The notes beneath the pieces are model-generated. The model was not told the origin of the DNA, searched no databases, and saw nothing but the letters and a program-made list of their open reading frames with translations. Made by a program: the position numbers and the translations under genes. Shown one piece after another: positions 52,432-60,778 of a stretch of 64,000 bases of DNA. The stretch comes from JAWXBM01 sp964470455 (GTDB taxonomy: Bacteria > Pseudomonadota > Gammaproteobacteria > Xanthomonadales > SZUA-36). The stretch covers positions 11,729 to 75,728 of the forward strand of contig CAYYCX010000010.1 of the NCBI GenBank assembly GCA_964470455.1, read 5' to 3'. Positions within the stretch are counted from its first letter, which is position 1. Each line of letters begins with the position of its first letter.

Positions 52432-53201
52432 GATGGCGTGGGATGCGTAAATACCGGGGTACCCTTGAGCCAGAGGCGCAATGCCTGCCAGTGAATGGCG
52501 ACGATGACCTGCAGGCTCATGAGCGGAAAACGCAACAGGGCATTGCGCAGGGTTCGCGCGCTGATCTCCTGCCGTTGCAGGTTGAGCCCGGCATCAAACA
52601 CCAGCGCTCCGTCCTGCTGGTTCTGCATGTACACCGCCAGGAACTCGCCGGGCGTGGTCATGCGGAAGTCGTATTTCAGGTCCATGGGCATGAAGGGCGA
52701 TACATGCATGCGCTTGTCCTCCTGCCATCGATGCTGGCCGTTGGAACCGAGGTCGCTGGCGGCATCCAGCACGTAGCAGTGCCGTTCGCCCCAGGGGGTG
52801 TTGTTCACTTCAACCACGATGCACTCCAGGGTTTCATCATCCTGATGAAAACAATAATAGAAGCTGGCCGGATTAAAGCAATAACCGAAATAGCGCAAAT
52901 GGGTCAGCAGGCGGATAGGACCCTGCGGCCGGCGCCCGGTTCGTTCCGCCACCAGCTCGCGTACGCAATGCGACAACGGCAGTTCCGGATCGCCCAGGTG
53001 ATCCTCACGGCAAAAGCGCGCCAGTGCCCGGGATCGCGCTGAATACCAGCGGCTCTGGTCGAACAGCCCGGGCAGTTCATCCAGGTCGAGATACAGCATG
53101 AACAGCGAATACCGGAAGTAGTGCAGCCTGGGCTGCAGGCGTCGGTGCTGTACCGTGCCGTGGTAGATCGCTGAATGGCTGAGTGACTGGCTGGCTGGCA
53201 T
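52428..53201 (-). CDS. DUF1365 family protein
   Basis: The 257-residue protein starts SAIYHGTVQHRRLQPRLHYFRYSLFMLYLDLDELPGLF and has LTHLRYFGYCFNPASFYYCF, the conserved DUF1365 core, and KRMHVSPFMPMDLKYDF. The family's function is unknown, but it almost always sits between a flavin oxidoreductase and cfa, as here. Confidence 0.93.
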   Translation of the reverse strand: MPASQSLSHSAIYHGTVQHRRLQPRLHYFRYSLFMLYLDLDELPGLFDQSRWYSARSRALARFCREDHLGDPELPLSHCVRELVAERTGRRPQGPIRLLTHLRYFGYCFNPASFYYCFHQDDETLECIVVEVNNTPWGERHCYVLDAASDLGSNGQHRWQEDKRMHVSPFMPMDLKYDFRMTTPGEFLAVYMQNQQDGALVFDAGLNLQRQEISARTLRNALLRFPLMSLQVIVAIHWQALRLWLKGTPVFTHPTPS

Positions 53202-53203
53202 GT

Positions 53204-54493
53204 TCAGGCGGCCCTGCTGCGCTGGACCTGCTGGCCTTCCGCCAGGTCATCACGCAAATGCTCGACGGCCTGCAGGGCGCTGACCACGCCATCCTCGTGG
53301 AAGCCGTTGCGCCACCAGGCGCCGCAGTAATAGGTATGGCGCGGTCCGTTGATTTCACGCTGGCGGCGCTGGGCTGCCACCGCGGCCTGGTCAAACACCG
53401 GATGCTCGTAATCAAACGCGGCAATGATCCGCTGCTCATCGATCGCATCCCGGTGGTTGAGCGTCACCAGGAAATCCACCGGCGCACTGATGCCCTGCAG
53501 GATATTCATGTTGTAGCTGAGGCTGACCGGCCCGTCATTGACCGCCTGCTGGCGCAGCAGGTGGTAATTCCAGGCGGCCCAGGCCCGCCTGCGGCGCGGC
53601 ATCAGGCGCGAATCGGTGTGCAACACGGCTTCATTGCGCTGCCAGGCGATGGCGCCCAGCACTTCGCGCTCAGCTTCCGTGGTATCGCGCAACAGGGCCA
53701 GCGCCTGGTCGCTGTGGCAGGCGAGGATCACGCGGTCGAATGCCTGCGGCTCCCCACCCAAGGCCTTGACCTCCACGTGGTTTTCGTGGCGCCTGATCCA
53801 TTCAACCGGCGAATTCAGCCAAATGCGGTCGGCAAAATCCGCCACCAACCGGTTGACATAGTTCCTCGAACCACCGCGGATGACTTTCCAGGTGGGCCGG
53901 TCGGACACGCTCAGCAGGCCGTGGTTATGGAAAAACCGCACGAAAAACCCGACCGGCACCGCGCCCATTCCGGCCGGGCTGGCGGACCAGATGGCCGCCC
54001 CCATCGGTGTGATGTAATGGCGGATGAACTCGCTTGAATAACCGCCCTGCCGAAGGTATTCATCCAGGGTCAGGCGCTCTTCTTCCAGGCCCAGCACGGC
54101 TGGCGCTTCGCGGTTGAAGCGCAGGATGTCCAGCAGCATGCGGTAAAAGCGCGGGCTCAGCAGGTTGCGCCGCTGCGCAAACAGCGCATTCAGCGAAGCG
54201 CCGTTGTACTCCAGGCCGGTCTGTTCGCAGCGCACGCTGAAACTCATTTCGCTGTCCTGGCTGGCCACGCCGAGTTCCTGCAGCATCTGGCTGAACTGCG
54301 GATAGGTGCGGTCGTTGTAGACGATGAACCCGGTGTCGATGGTGTAATTCCGCCCCTTCACATCGACATCCACCGTGTTGCTGTGGCCACCTATCCTGTT
54401 GCCGGCCTCGAACACGGTGATGTCGTGCTGCCGGTGCAAAGCACGGGCGGCCACGTTGCCGGCGATTCCGGAGCCGACTACGGCGATTTTCAT
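53204..54493 (-). CDS. FAD-dependent oxidoreductase of the fatty-acid modification operon
   Basis: Starting MKIAVVGSGIAGNVAARAL, the 429-residue protein opens with a GxGxxG dinucleotide fold and FEAGNRIGGHSNTVDVD, the amine-oxidase/desaturase-like FAD motif. Upstream in-frame codons lie in the lipocalin gene and are not used. Related enzymes next to DUF1365 and Cfa proteins take part in making modified, including furan, fatty acids in alphaproteobacteria; that role here is inferred. Confidence 0.9.
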   Translation of the reverse strand: MKIAVVGSGIAGNVAARALHRQHDITVFEAGNRIGGHSNTVDVDVKGRNYTIDTGFIVYNDRTYPQFSQMLQELGVASQDSEMSFSVRCEQTGLEYNGASLNALFAQRRNLLSPRFYRMLLDILRFNREAPAVLGLEEERLTLDEYLRQGGYSSEFIRHYITPMGAAIWSASPAGMGAVPVGFFVRFFHNHGLLSVSDRPTWKVIRGGSRNYVNRLVADFADRIWLNSPVEWIRRHENHVEVKALGGEPQAFDRVILACHSDQALALLRDTTEAEREVLGAIAWQRNEAVLHTDSRLMPRRRRAWAAWNYHLLRQQAVNDGPVSLSYNMNILQGISAPVDFLVTLNHRDAIDEQRIIAAFDYEHPVFDQAAVAAQRRQREINGPRHTYYCGAWWRNGFHEDGVVSALQAVEHLRDDLAEGQQVQRSRAA

Positions 54494-54518
54494 GTCGGTA
54501 TCCTCATGGCCGTCATCG

Positions 54519-55070
54519 TCATGGCTGGCGCTGCTCGAGCGGCTGCTGCGGCACCTTGCGGACCTCTTCGAGCGGGTAACCCGACTCACGCACGTGTTGC
54601 AGCATTTCCTGGTATTCGGCCTCGCTGATCTGCGGCGTACGGGCCATCAGCCAGACATAATCCCGCTTGTTGCGGCTGATCACCGTGCGGCTGTAGTCCT
54701 CATCCAGGAAGGTGATGCGGTAATCGCCCTTGATCGGCCAGACAAACTGCATGCCCCACTCGGCATTGCTGTCGGTGTCGCGCACGAAACCACGCGGGTG
54801 AGACTCCTTCAACGGCCCGTCAAATCCGCCCTTGCGGAACGTGAAAGTGGTGGCAATCGTACCGTCGTCATCCAGCCGGTAATTTTCGACCGCGTTGTGG
54901 GCGCCTTTCTCGACAAAGGTTGGAATATTGGCAATCACGTACCAGTCACCCATGAACCGTTGCAGGTCCACGTAATCCACGGTTTCCAGAGGTGGCAGGG
55001 AAGCGCGGCAGGCGCCCAGCATCATCGACCCGGCCAACACAGCCAGCACTCGCGGGAAAAAAATGGTCAT
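54519..55070 (-). CDS. Outer-membrane lipocalin (Blc-like)
   Basis: The 183-residue protein has a lipoprotein signal (VLAVLAGSMMLGAC) and lipocalin motifs: DLQRFMGDWYVIANIPTF (the GxW region) and YVWLMARTPQISEAEYQEML. It binds lipids at the outer membrane, suiting transport or repair of the modified acyl products. It overlaps the DUF6134 gene by 4 bp. Confidence 0.92.
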   Translation of the reverse strand: MTIFFPRVLAVLAGSMMLGACRASLPPLETVDYVDLQRFMGDWYVIANIPTFVEKGAHNAVENYRLDDDGTIATTFTFRKGGFDGPLKESHPRGFVRDTDSNAEWGMQFVWPIKGDYRITFLDEDYSRTVISRNKRDYVWLMARTPQISEAEYQEMLQHVRESGYPLEEVRKVPQQPLEQRQP

Positions 55071-55768
55071 TTTCCACCTCCCGCCAGGGCCAGCGATGCC
55101 GGCGGCGACACCAGCTCATAACGCAGTTCGCGGCCATTGTCATAAACGCTTTTCAGGCCGAGCCACTCGCCTTCGGGGGAATACCACAGGTCCAGGGTGA
55201 GCTTTTTGGCGGTCAGCTGATAGCGTTGCGCCGTCACCGTCCTGCCCATCACCTCGATGGTGTCCTGCACCGGTTCGGAAACCGCCACGTCCAGGTACTC
55301 TCCATTCTGGGTGTTCAGCAATTGCCCGGCCTGCAGGAATTGTGGATTCCAGTAGGCAAAGGTGTGCACGCAACCCGGCAACACCGCTTCGCCCTTGCTG
55401 CCTTCCAGCATGAAGCCATTCGCGCCAGCCTCGCCGATAACCGCATAGTCCTTGCCATTGGCGTCGGTACTGGACTCGATGCGGGCCAGGCACCCGTCCT
55501 GCCAGACCTCCTGGTTCTGGTGCTGGTAGCGGTAGAGGGTGACGAAGGCCAGTTTGTATTCGAACGATGCTTCGCTGTTGAGCCATTGCTGTTCGCCCTG
55601 CTGTTGCAGGTGGAACGCATGCTGGCCGACGGGCTTGTCATTGACATATACATCGAAATGCCAGACTTTTCCGGGTTGCGTTCCCGCGAAGGCCGACGCT
55701 GTGATCGCGGTGGCCAGCGCCAGCGACGACAGTCCCTGGAAGAACCGGTTTGGCTTTTGATCAGGCAT
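55067..55768 (-). CDS. Exported DUF6134-like protein
   Basis: The 233-residue protein has a signal peptide (SLALATAITASAFAG) and a beta-rich body: WHFDVYVNDKPVGQHAFHL and AQRYQLTAKKLTLDLWYSPEGEWLGLKS. This pattern fits the DUF6134 group found in Cfa operons. Function unknown. It overlaps DUF2878 by 8 bp and the lipocalin by 4 bp. Confidence 0.8.
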   Translation of the reverse strand: MPDQKPNRFFQGLSSLALATAITASAFAGTQPGKVWHFDVYVNDKPVGQHAFHLQQQGEQQWLNSEASFEYKLAFVTLYRYQHQNQEVWQDGCLARIESSTDANGKDYAVIGEAGANGFMLEGSKGEAVLPGCVHTFAYWNPQFLQAGQLLNTQNGEYLDVAVSEPVQDTIEVMGRTVTAQRYQLTAKKLTLDLWYSPEGEWLGLKSVYDNGRELRYELVSPPASLALAGGGK

Positions 55769-56342
55769 GGTCTTTTGCTCCTGTACCGGCCCAGCCGGTC
55801 AATACGGGCTGAGCCTCATGTTCAACAACGGAAAAGCCGTTCCAGCGTTGTGCCAGATTGCTCAGGGCCGGCATCATGATGGCCCAGGCCACCGCAAGCG
55901 CGGCCAGTGCAGTCTCCGGGTTTTCCAGCCGGATGGCGCCGAGTTCCTGCCCGGCGAGGTAGCTCAGCGGCCCGCCCAGGGCGCCCATGGCCACCGCCAG
56001 CAGCAGGCGGCCTTTCAGCCAGCCCATCGACAGGTTCAGCGTGGTGGCGAACAACAACCAGATCGCGACGATCCAGTACGGCGCCATGCCCGGCAACCAT
56101 TCTCCGTTGGGGTAACTGACCCAGCCCGTGGCCAGCAGCAGGCTGTCAAACACCGTGCCGATGGCGGTGCAGGCCAGGATCAGCTTCAGTTCCTCACCAA
56201 CCTTGCCGGCCAGGAACAGATGCAAGCCCAGCGCCAGCACGGCAATCGTCAGGCCCGCCAGCGGCCGGCCCTGGGCGGCCGACAGCACGCAGGCAAACCA
56301 GCCAAGTTGGAACGTGAGGTAATTGATGGCGCTCAGCTTCAT
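55761..56342 (-). CDS. DUF2878 membrane protein
   Basis: Starting MKLSAINYLTFQLGWFACVL, the 193-residue protein has about five helices and the DUF2878 pattern (GTVFDSLLLATGWVSYPNG, APYWIVAIWLLFATTLNLS). Function unknown. Its ATG overlaps the upstream methyltransferase stop; earlier in-frame codons are within that gene. Confidence 0.88.
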   Translation of the reverse strand: MKLSAINYLTFQLGWFACVLSAAQGRPLAGLTIAVLALGLHLFLAGKVGEELKLILACTAIGTVFDSLLLATGWVSYPNGEWLPGMAPYWIVAIWLLFATTLNLSMGWLKGRLLLAVAMGALGGPLSYLAGQELGAIRLENPETALAALAVAWAIMMPALSNLAQRWNGFSVVEHEAQPVLTGWAGTGAKDHA

Positions 56343-57403
56343 GAACTCTGCCTCGAAAACAGGTAATGCCCGACAAACCACTCGCGACCGTTGTCGTGAG
56401 CGAACAGCTCGGCGCAGGCCATGAAAAAGATGCGCCAGCGCTGGAACCACTTCTCCGCCTCGGCCGCGCCGTAGCAGTCCTGCAACAGGGGTAGGATGGA
56501 AGCCCGCCGGCGGTCCATGTTGTTCAACCAGGCATTGGCAGTGCGCGCATAGTGCAAGCCGCTCCAGCAGGCCCGGTGTTGCAATCTGAGGTGCTGCTGG
56601 AAGCGCAGCGGCAGGTCGAAGCTCGGCATCATGCCGCCCGAGAAGAAGTGCCGGCTCATCCAGTCACCGGGGCCACGGTCGATGAACTCGTAGGCGCTGT
56701 TGCGGTGGCAGAAAATATGCATGAAAAACTGCCCTTCCGGTTCCAGCCAGCCGGCAATGCGGCGGAACAGTTCGGGGTAATTGCGCATGTGTTCAAACAT
56801 TTCCACCGACACGACCCGGTCAAATTGCTGGCCGGCGTCAAATTCGTTCATGTCGGCGGTCACGATCCGCAGGTTCTGCAACTCGCGCTCAGCGGCCCGG
56901 GCCATGATCCACTCGCGCTGGCTGGCGGAATTGGACATGCCCACCACTTCGCATTCCGGGTATTTGCCGGCAATCCAGAGACTCAGCGAACCCCAGCCGC
57001 AGCCGAGGTCCAGCACTTTCATGCCGGGTTCAATGCCGGCGCGGCGACAGGTGATGCCCAGCGCGGCTGCTTCGGCCTGGGACAGGTCTACGGTGCTGTC
57101 ATCCCAGTAACAGCAGCTGTACTTGCCGTGCTGGCCCAGCACCTGCGCGAAAAATTCCGCCGGTACCTCGTAATGCTGCTGGTTGGCCAATTGCGGAACA
57201 GGCGCGATCTCGGCCTGGTGCATGCGCGCCACCAGCGACTCCAGTTGGTCCGCCACGCGCTCGATATCATCGGCATGGATTTCCTCCAGCCGCTGGCGGT
57301 TGAGGCGGCGTATTCCGGCCCGTACCAGCGGATCGGGAACCAGACCGCTCTCGGTCCAGTCCACCGCCAGCCGACCTGTTTGTGACCTGCTTGCAATCGA
57401 CAT
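56339..57403 (-). CDS. Second Cfa-like SAM methyltransferase
   Basis: Starting MSIASRSQTGRLAVDWTES, the 354-residue protein has QQHYEVPAEFFAQVLGQHGKYSCCYWDD, SAM-binding LDLGCGWGSLSLWIAG, VSVEMFEHMRNYPELFRRIAGWL and MHIFCHRNSAYEF. It is related to, but clearly distinct from, the Cfa at the other end of the operon and more like the methyltransferases acting on already unsaturated acyl chains. It is the first gene of the overlapping seven-gene operon. The upstream 124 bp to thrE hold its promoter. Confidence 0.9.
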   Translation of the reverse strand: MSIASRSQTGRLAVDWTESGLVPDPLVRAGIRRLNRQRLEEIHADDIERVADQLESLVARMHQAEIAPVPQLANQQHYEVPAEFFAQVLGQHGKYSCCYWDDSTVDLSQAEAAALGITCRRAGIEPGMKVLDLGCGWGSLSLWIAGKYPECEVVGMSNSASQREWIMARAAERELQNLRIVTADMNEFDAGQQFDRVVSVEMFEHMRNYPELFRRIAGWLEPEGQFFMHIFCHRNSAYEFIDRGPGDWMSRHFFSGGMMPSFDLPLRFQQHLRLQHRACWSGLHYARTANAWLNNMDRRRASILPLLQDCYGAAEAEKWFQRWRIFFMACAELFAHDNGREWFVGHYLFSRQSS

Positions 57404-57527
57404 GATGGGTATCCCGGTTGTGATGGCCGGGATTCTGGGGGCCGGGACGTGATGCCGTCGTGAAAGCCACCGGAAATTGCTGTGAAACCGGCAACCCAAT
57501 CGCTGCCGGCGCCGTTCAAGGAGTGGT

Positions 57528-58760
57528 TCAGAGGTAACGCCGGGGCGGAACGATGGTATTGCCGATGAGCAGGCCACCCACCAGGGCGATGACCAGGATG
57601 GCCACCAGCAGCACCGTTTCCTGCGGGTTGGGATTGGCCCCCAGCAGGGCGTTGGTCACGGTGCGGTAGCCCAGCGCCCCGGGCACCAGCAGGATGATGC
57701 CCGGCACCCGCACCAGGCTGGCCGGGCGCCGCAACCAGCGACCCAGCAGGTTGCCCAACAGCCCCACCACCAGCGCGGCCAGCAGGACGCCGAACTCGAC
57801 CCCGCCGAGGATCACGCCCGCCCGGCTCACCACATAGCCGGTGAAGGCAGCCAGCACCGCCAGGTGAACATCCCGGTGACGGACATTGAACAGCACCGCA
57901 AAGGCCAGGCCGGCCAGCAACAGGGCGGGCCACTGGAACCACAGCGGCGGCAATGCCGCGGCCCAATCCAGTTCACCGGCAGCCGTCCAGCCCAACCAGC
58001 CGGCAATCACCTTGCCCACCAGCACGCCCAGGGCCAGCTTGAGGATCACCACCAGCGCCCCGGCCAGGCGGGCGGAACCGGAGGACAGGTGGTCGGTGGA
58101 CAGCTCGGTGACGGCGATGGTCAGGCCCAGGCCGGGCATCAGCACAATGAGCCCCGACATGATGATGCTGGCCGTTTCAATCGAGGAAAACACGCTGTTG
58201 CAGGCGTAGACAAACAGGCTCACCGCCAACGCCGCCAGCGGTTCCAGGCTGCCGGCAGCCTGCAGGCGCGGCAGGACGATGGGCAACAGGCCCACCAGCA
58301 CGCCTGCCAGGGAAGCCACCAGCACGCCCAGCCAGGAACTGTGGAACAGGATCGCGAACGCGCCGCTCACCAGGCTGCCGGCCAGAACCTGCAGGGTGTT
58401 GGAATACAACATGGATGCCGGCGGCTGGTGCAGGCGCTGGTAGGCGGTTTCCAGGTCCAGGCGCCCCTCGATCAGGTCTTCGCCCAGCTCGTACAATTCC
58501 GCGGTGGCAGCCAGATTCGTGGCGCTGGGATACAGGCGCACCAGTTGCATCGGCAGGGGCTTCTCGTCGTCATGGTCGTCACGCGTTTGCAGGGACAGGA
58601 ATACCGCGGTGGGGCTGGACCAGAAGTCGCATTTGTAACCCATCCAGCGCGCCGTGGCCTGGATCAGGCCTTCCAGCTGGTGCGCCGGCACACCGGCCAT
58701 ATGCAGCGCCCTCGCATAGCGTTTCAGGAAACGGATTTCGATGGGGAGCGGCTGGGTCAT
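57528..58760 (-). CDS. ThrE-family threonine/serine exporter
   Basis: The 410-residue protein starts MTQPLPIEIRFLKRYARAL. The N-domain (HMAGVPAHQLEGLIQATARWMG) and about ten helices in two halves (ThrE and ThrE2 types fused; LMPGLGLTIAVTELSTDHLSSG, RVPGIILLVPGALGYR) match the family. It exports threonine or serine. It is divergent from the broken endonuclease/phosphatase gene. Confidence 0.88.
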   Translation of the reverse strand: MTQPLPIEIRFLKRYARALHMAGVPAHQLEGLIQATARWMGYKCDFWSSPTAVFLSLQTRDDHDDEKPLPMQLVRLYPSATNLAATAELYELGEDLIEGRLDLETAYQRLHQPPASMLYSNTLQVLAGSLVSGAFAILFHSSWLGVLVASLAGVLVGLLPIVLPRLQAAGSLEPLAALAVSLFVYACNSVFSSIETASIIMSGLIVLMPGLGLTIAVTELSTDHLSSGSARLAGALVVILKLALGVLVGKVIAGWLGWTAAGELDWAAALPPLWFQWPALLLAGLAFAVLFNVRHRDVHLAVLAAFTGYVVSRAGVILGGVEFGVLLAALVVGLLGNLLGRWLRRPASLVRVPGIILLVPGALGYRTVTNALLGANPNPQETVLLVAILVIALVGGLLIGNTIVPPRRYL

Positions 58761-58834
58761 GGGCGGCCAGTTTGGCGAAATCACCCGCCAGTGGCAACAT
58801 GGGCGCAGTTTTTGCTTCCGCCGCGGGAAAACCC

Positions 58835-59791
58835 ATGACCATTCGGCCCCTGTTCGCCTGTATCTGCTATCTGCTGTGCTTCAGCCTGCCGGCCGGCGCC
58901 GAAACCCGGCTCACCGTGATGAGCTTCAATACCTGGGGCGCCGGCACCAATGCCGGCAAGAGCATCGACGAGACCGTGGCAGTGATCCGCGCCGCCAACC
59001 CGGACATCATCGGCCTGCAGGAAATCCGGCCGGAATCGGAAACCTGCGAGGCCGAGCACTGCCCGGCCGGGCCGCAGTCGGTGGCGCCCCAACTGGCCGC
59101 CGCGCTGGGTTATGAGTTGCTGGAGCAACTGGAAGACAACTAAGTTCTGTGGGCCAACGCGATTCTCAGCCGCTACCCGATCAGGGCAGCCACGCCCGGC
59201 GGCCTGGGAGCTCGAATCGATGTCGATGGCCGCGAGGTGCTGCTGTTCAACATTCACACCACGGACTATCCCTACGGCCCGTTCCAGCTATTGTCCATTC
59301 CCTATGGCCAGGCTGAATTCCTGGACACGGCCGAACAGGCCATCGATGCCGCCTGGGCAGCCCGCAGGAAGGCTTTCGAATTACTGCGGAATGACCTGGC
59401 TTCCTCCGGAGATGCAGCGGCCATTTTCATCACCGGCGATTTCAACGAGCCTTCGTTCCGCGACTGGTCCGCCGCCGCGGCCGCGGCCGGAATCCATCCG
59501 CTGGAAGTGGCATGGCCGTTCAGCCACGCCGTGGAGGGGCTTGGCTTCACCGATGTTTTTCGCGCCGCCCACCCCGATGCCCTGCTGAAACCCGGCTTTA
59601 CCTGGTCGCCCAACATCACTTCGGAAACCACCGATGACCACCGCGACCGCATCGATTTCATTTTTGCCAAAGGTGAAAGCCTTCGCATCGACAGCGCAGC
59701 CGTGGTGGGTGAAAGCGGCCCCTGGTCGGACATCGCCGTTGATCCATTTCCATCCGACCACCGCGCCGTGGTGGCGACGGTCCGGTTCTGA
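58835..59791 (+). pseudogene. Endonuclease/exonuclease/phosphatase family gene with one in-frame stop
   Basis: The gene starts MTIRPLFACICYLLCFSLPAGAE, an export signal, then VMSFNTWGAG and IGLQEIRPE. A TAA at 59141-59143 follows LEQLEDN, and the same frame resumes VLWANAILSRYPI, then ITGDFNEPS, DRIDFIFAKG and PSDHRAVVATVRF, covering all catalytic residues. Without the stop it would encode a normal 318-codon protein. CAA to TAA is the simplest change. Either it is a recent nonsense mutation or a sequence error. Confidence 0.88.
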
Positions 59792-59822
59792 AACTCCATG
59801 CGAAAGATGATGGTCAAAGCGG

Positions 59823-59851
59823 CTTGAATTGGCTGGCTGAAAGCTACATTT
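59823..59851 (+). promoter_or_regulatory. Possible sigma-32-type promoter of htpX
   Basis: CTTGAA followed after 15 bp by CTACATTT resembles a heat-shock promoter (CTTGAA, CCCCATNT). It precedes htpX, a heat-shock gene in E. coli, by about 40 bp. Confidence 0.45.
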
Positions 59852-59889
59852 TGAAATTCCACTGAACCTGTGCAGGAACCTGAACGAAC

Positions 59890-60774
59890 ATGATGCGCAT
59901 ACTCCTTTTCCTCGCCACCAACGCCGCCGTGCTGGTGCTGATTTCCATTGTTTTCCAGGTGTTCGGCATCGAAGGCATACTGGCCCAGAACGGCGTCGAC
60001 CTGAACCTGCAGGCCCTGCTGGTCATGTCGGCAGTGATCGGCTTTGGTGGCAGCTTCATCTCCCTGGCCATGTCCAAGTTCATGGCCAAGCGCGCCATGG
60101 GTGTGCAGGTGATCGAACAACCCGGCAACCAGACTGAACGCTGGCTGCTGGAAACCGTGCGCCGCCAGGCCGAGCAGGCCCGCATCGGCATGCCTGAAGT
60201 GGGTATTTTCCGCTCCGAGGCGCCCAACGCCTTTGCCACCGGCATGCGGCGCAACAACGCGCTGGTGGCGGTAAGCACCGGCCTGTTGCAGACGATGCGG
60301 CCGGAAGAGGTGGAAGCCGTGCTGGCCCACGAGGTTTCGCACGTGGCCAACGGTGACATGGTCACCATGGGCCTGATCCAGGGCGTGGTGAACACGTTTG
60401 TGATTTTCCTGTCACGGGTGATTGGCCACGTGGTCGACCGCGTGGTGTTCAAGACCGAGCGCGGCTACGGCCCGGCTTATTACATCACTTCGATCGTGGC
60501 ACAGATATTCCTGTCCATCCTGGCTTCCATGATCGTCATGTGGTTCTCGCGGCGGCGTGAATTCCGCGCCGATGCCGGTGGCGCCGACCTGGCCGGCCGG
60601 CAGAAAATGATCGCCGCGCTGCAGGCCCTGCAACGCCCGGCCGAGCACAAGGACCTGCCTGGCGAGTTCGCCGCGTTCGGCATATCCGGCAACATGGGCG
60701 CGGGCATCAAGCGGCTGTTCCTGAGCCATCCGCCGCTGGAAGAGCGCATTGCCGCGCTGCGCGAGATGAAGTGA
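59890..60774 (+). CDS. htpX: HtpX inner-membrane zinc metalloprotease
   Basis: The 294-residue protein has two N-terminal and two later helices and the zinc motif HEVSH (in VLAHEVSHVANGDMVTM), with the third ligand Glu in RRREFRADAGGADLAG. ISGNMGAGIKRLFLSHPPLEERI is the conserved C-terminal region. It degrades damaged membrane proteins. It converges on ppk1. Confidence 0.95.
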   Translation: MMRILLFLATNAAVLVLISIVFQVFGIEGILAQNGVDLNLQALLVMSAVIGFGGSFISLAMSKFMAKRAMGVQVIEQPGNQTERWLLETVRRQAEQARIGMPEVGIFRSEAPNAFATGMRRNNALVAVSTGLLQTMRPEEVEAVLAHEVSHVANGDMVTMGLIQGVVNTFVIFLSRVIGHVVDRVVFKTERGYGPAYYITSIVAQIFLSILASMIVMWFSRRREFRADAGGADLAGRQKMIAALQALQRPAEHKDLPGEFAAFGISGNMGAGIKRLFLSHPPLEERIAALREMK

Positions 60775-60778
60775 GCCG

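Noticed and set aside
59141..59143. Selenocysteine or pyrrolysine recoding in the endonuclease/phosphatase gene
   Set aside because: The stop is TAA, which neither system uses, and the position is not catalytic.
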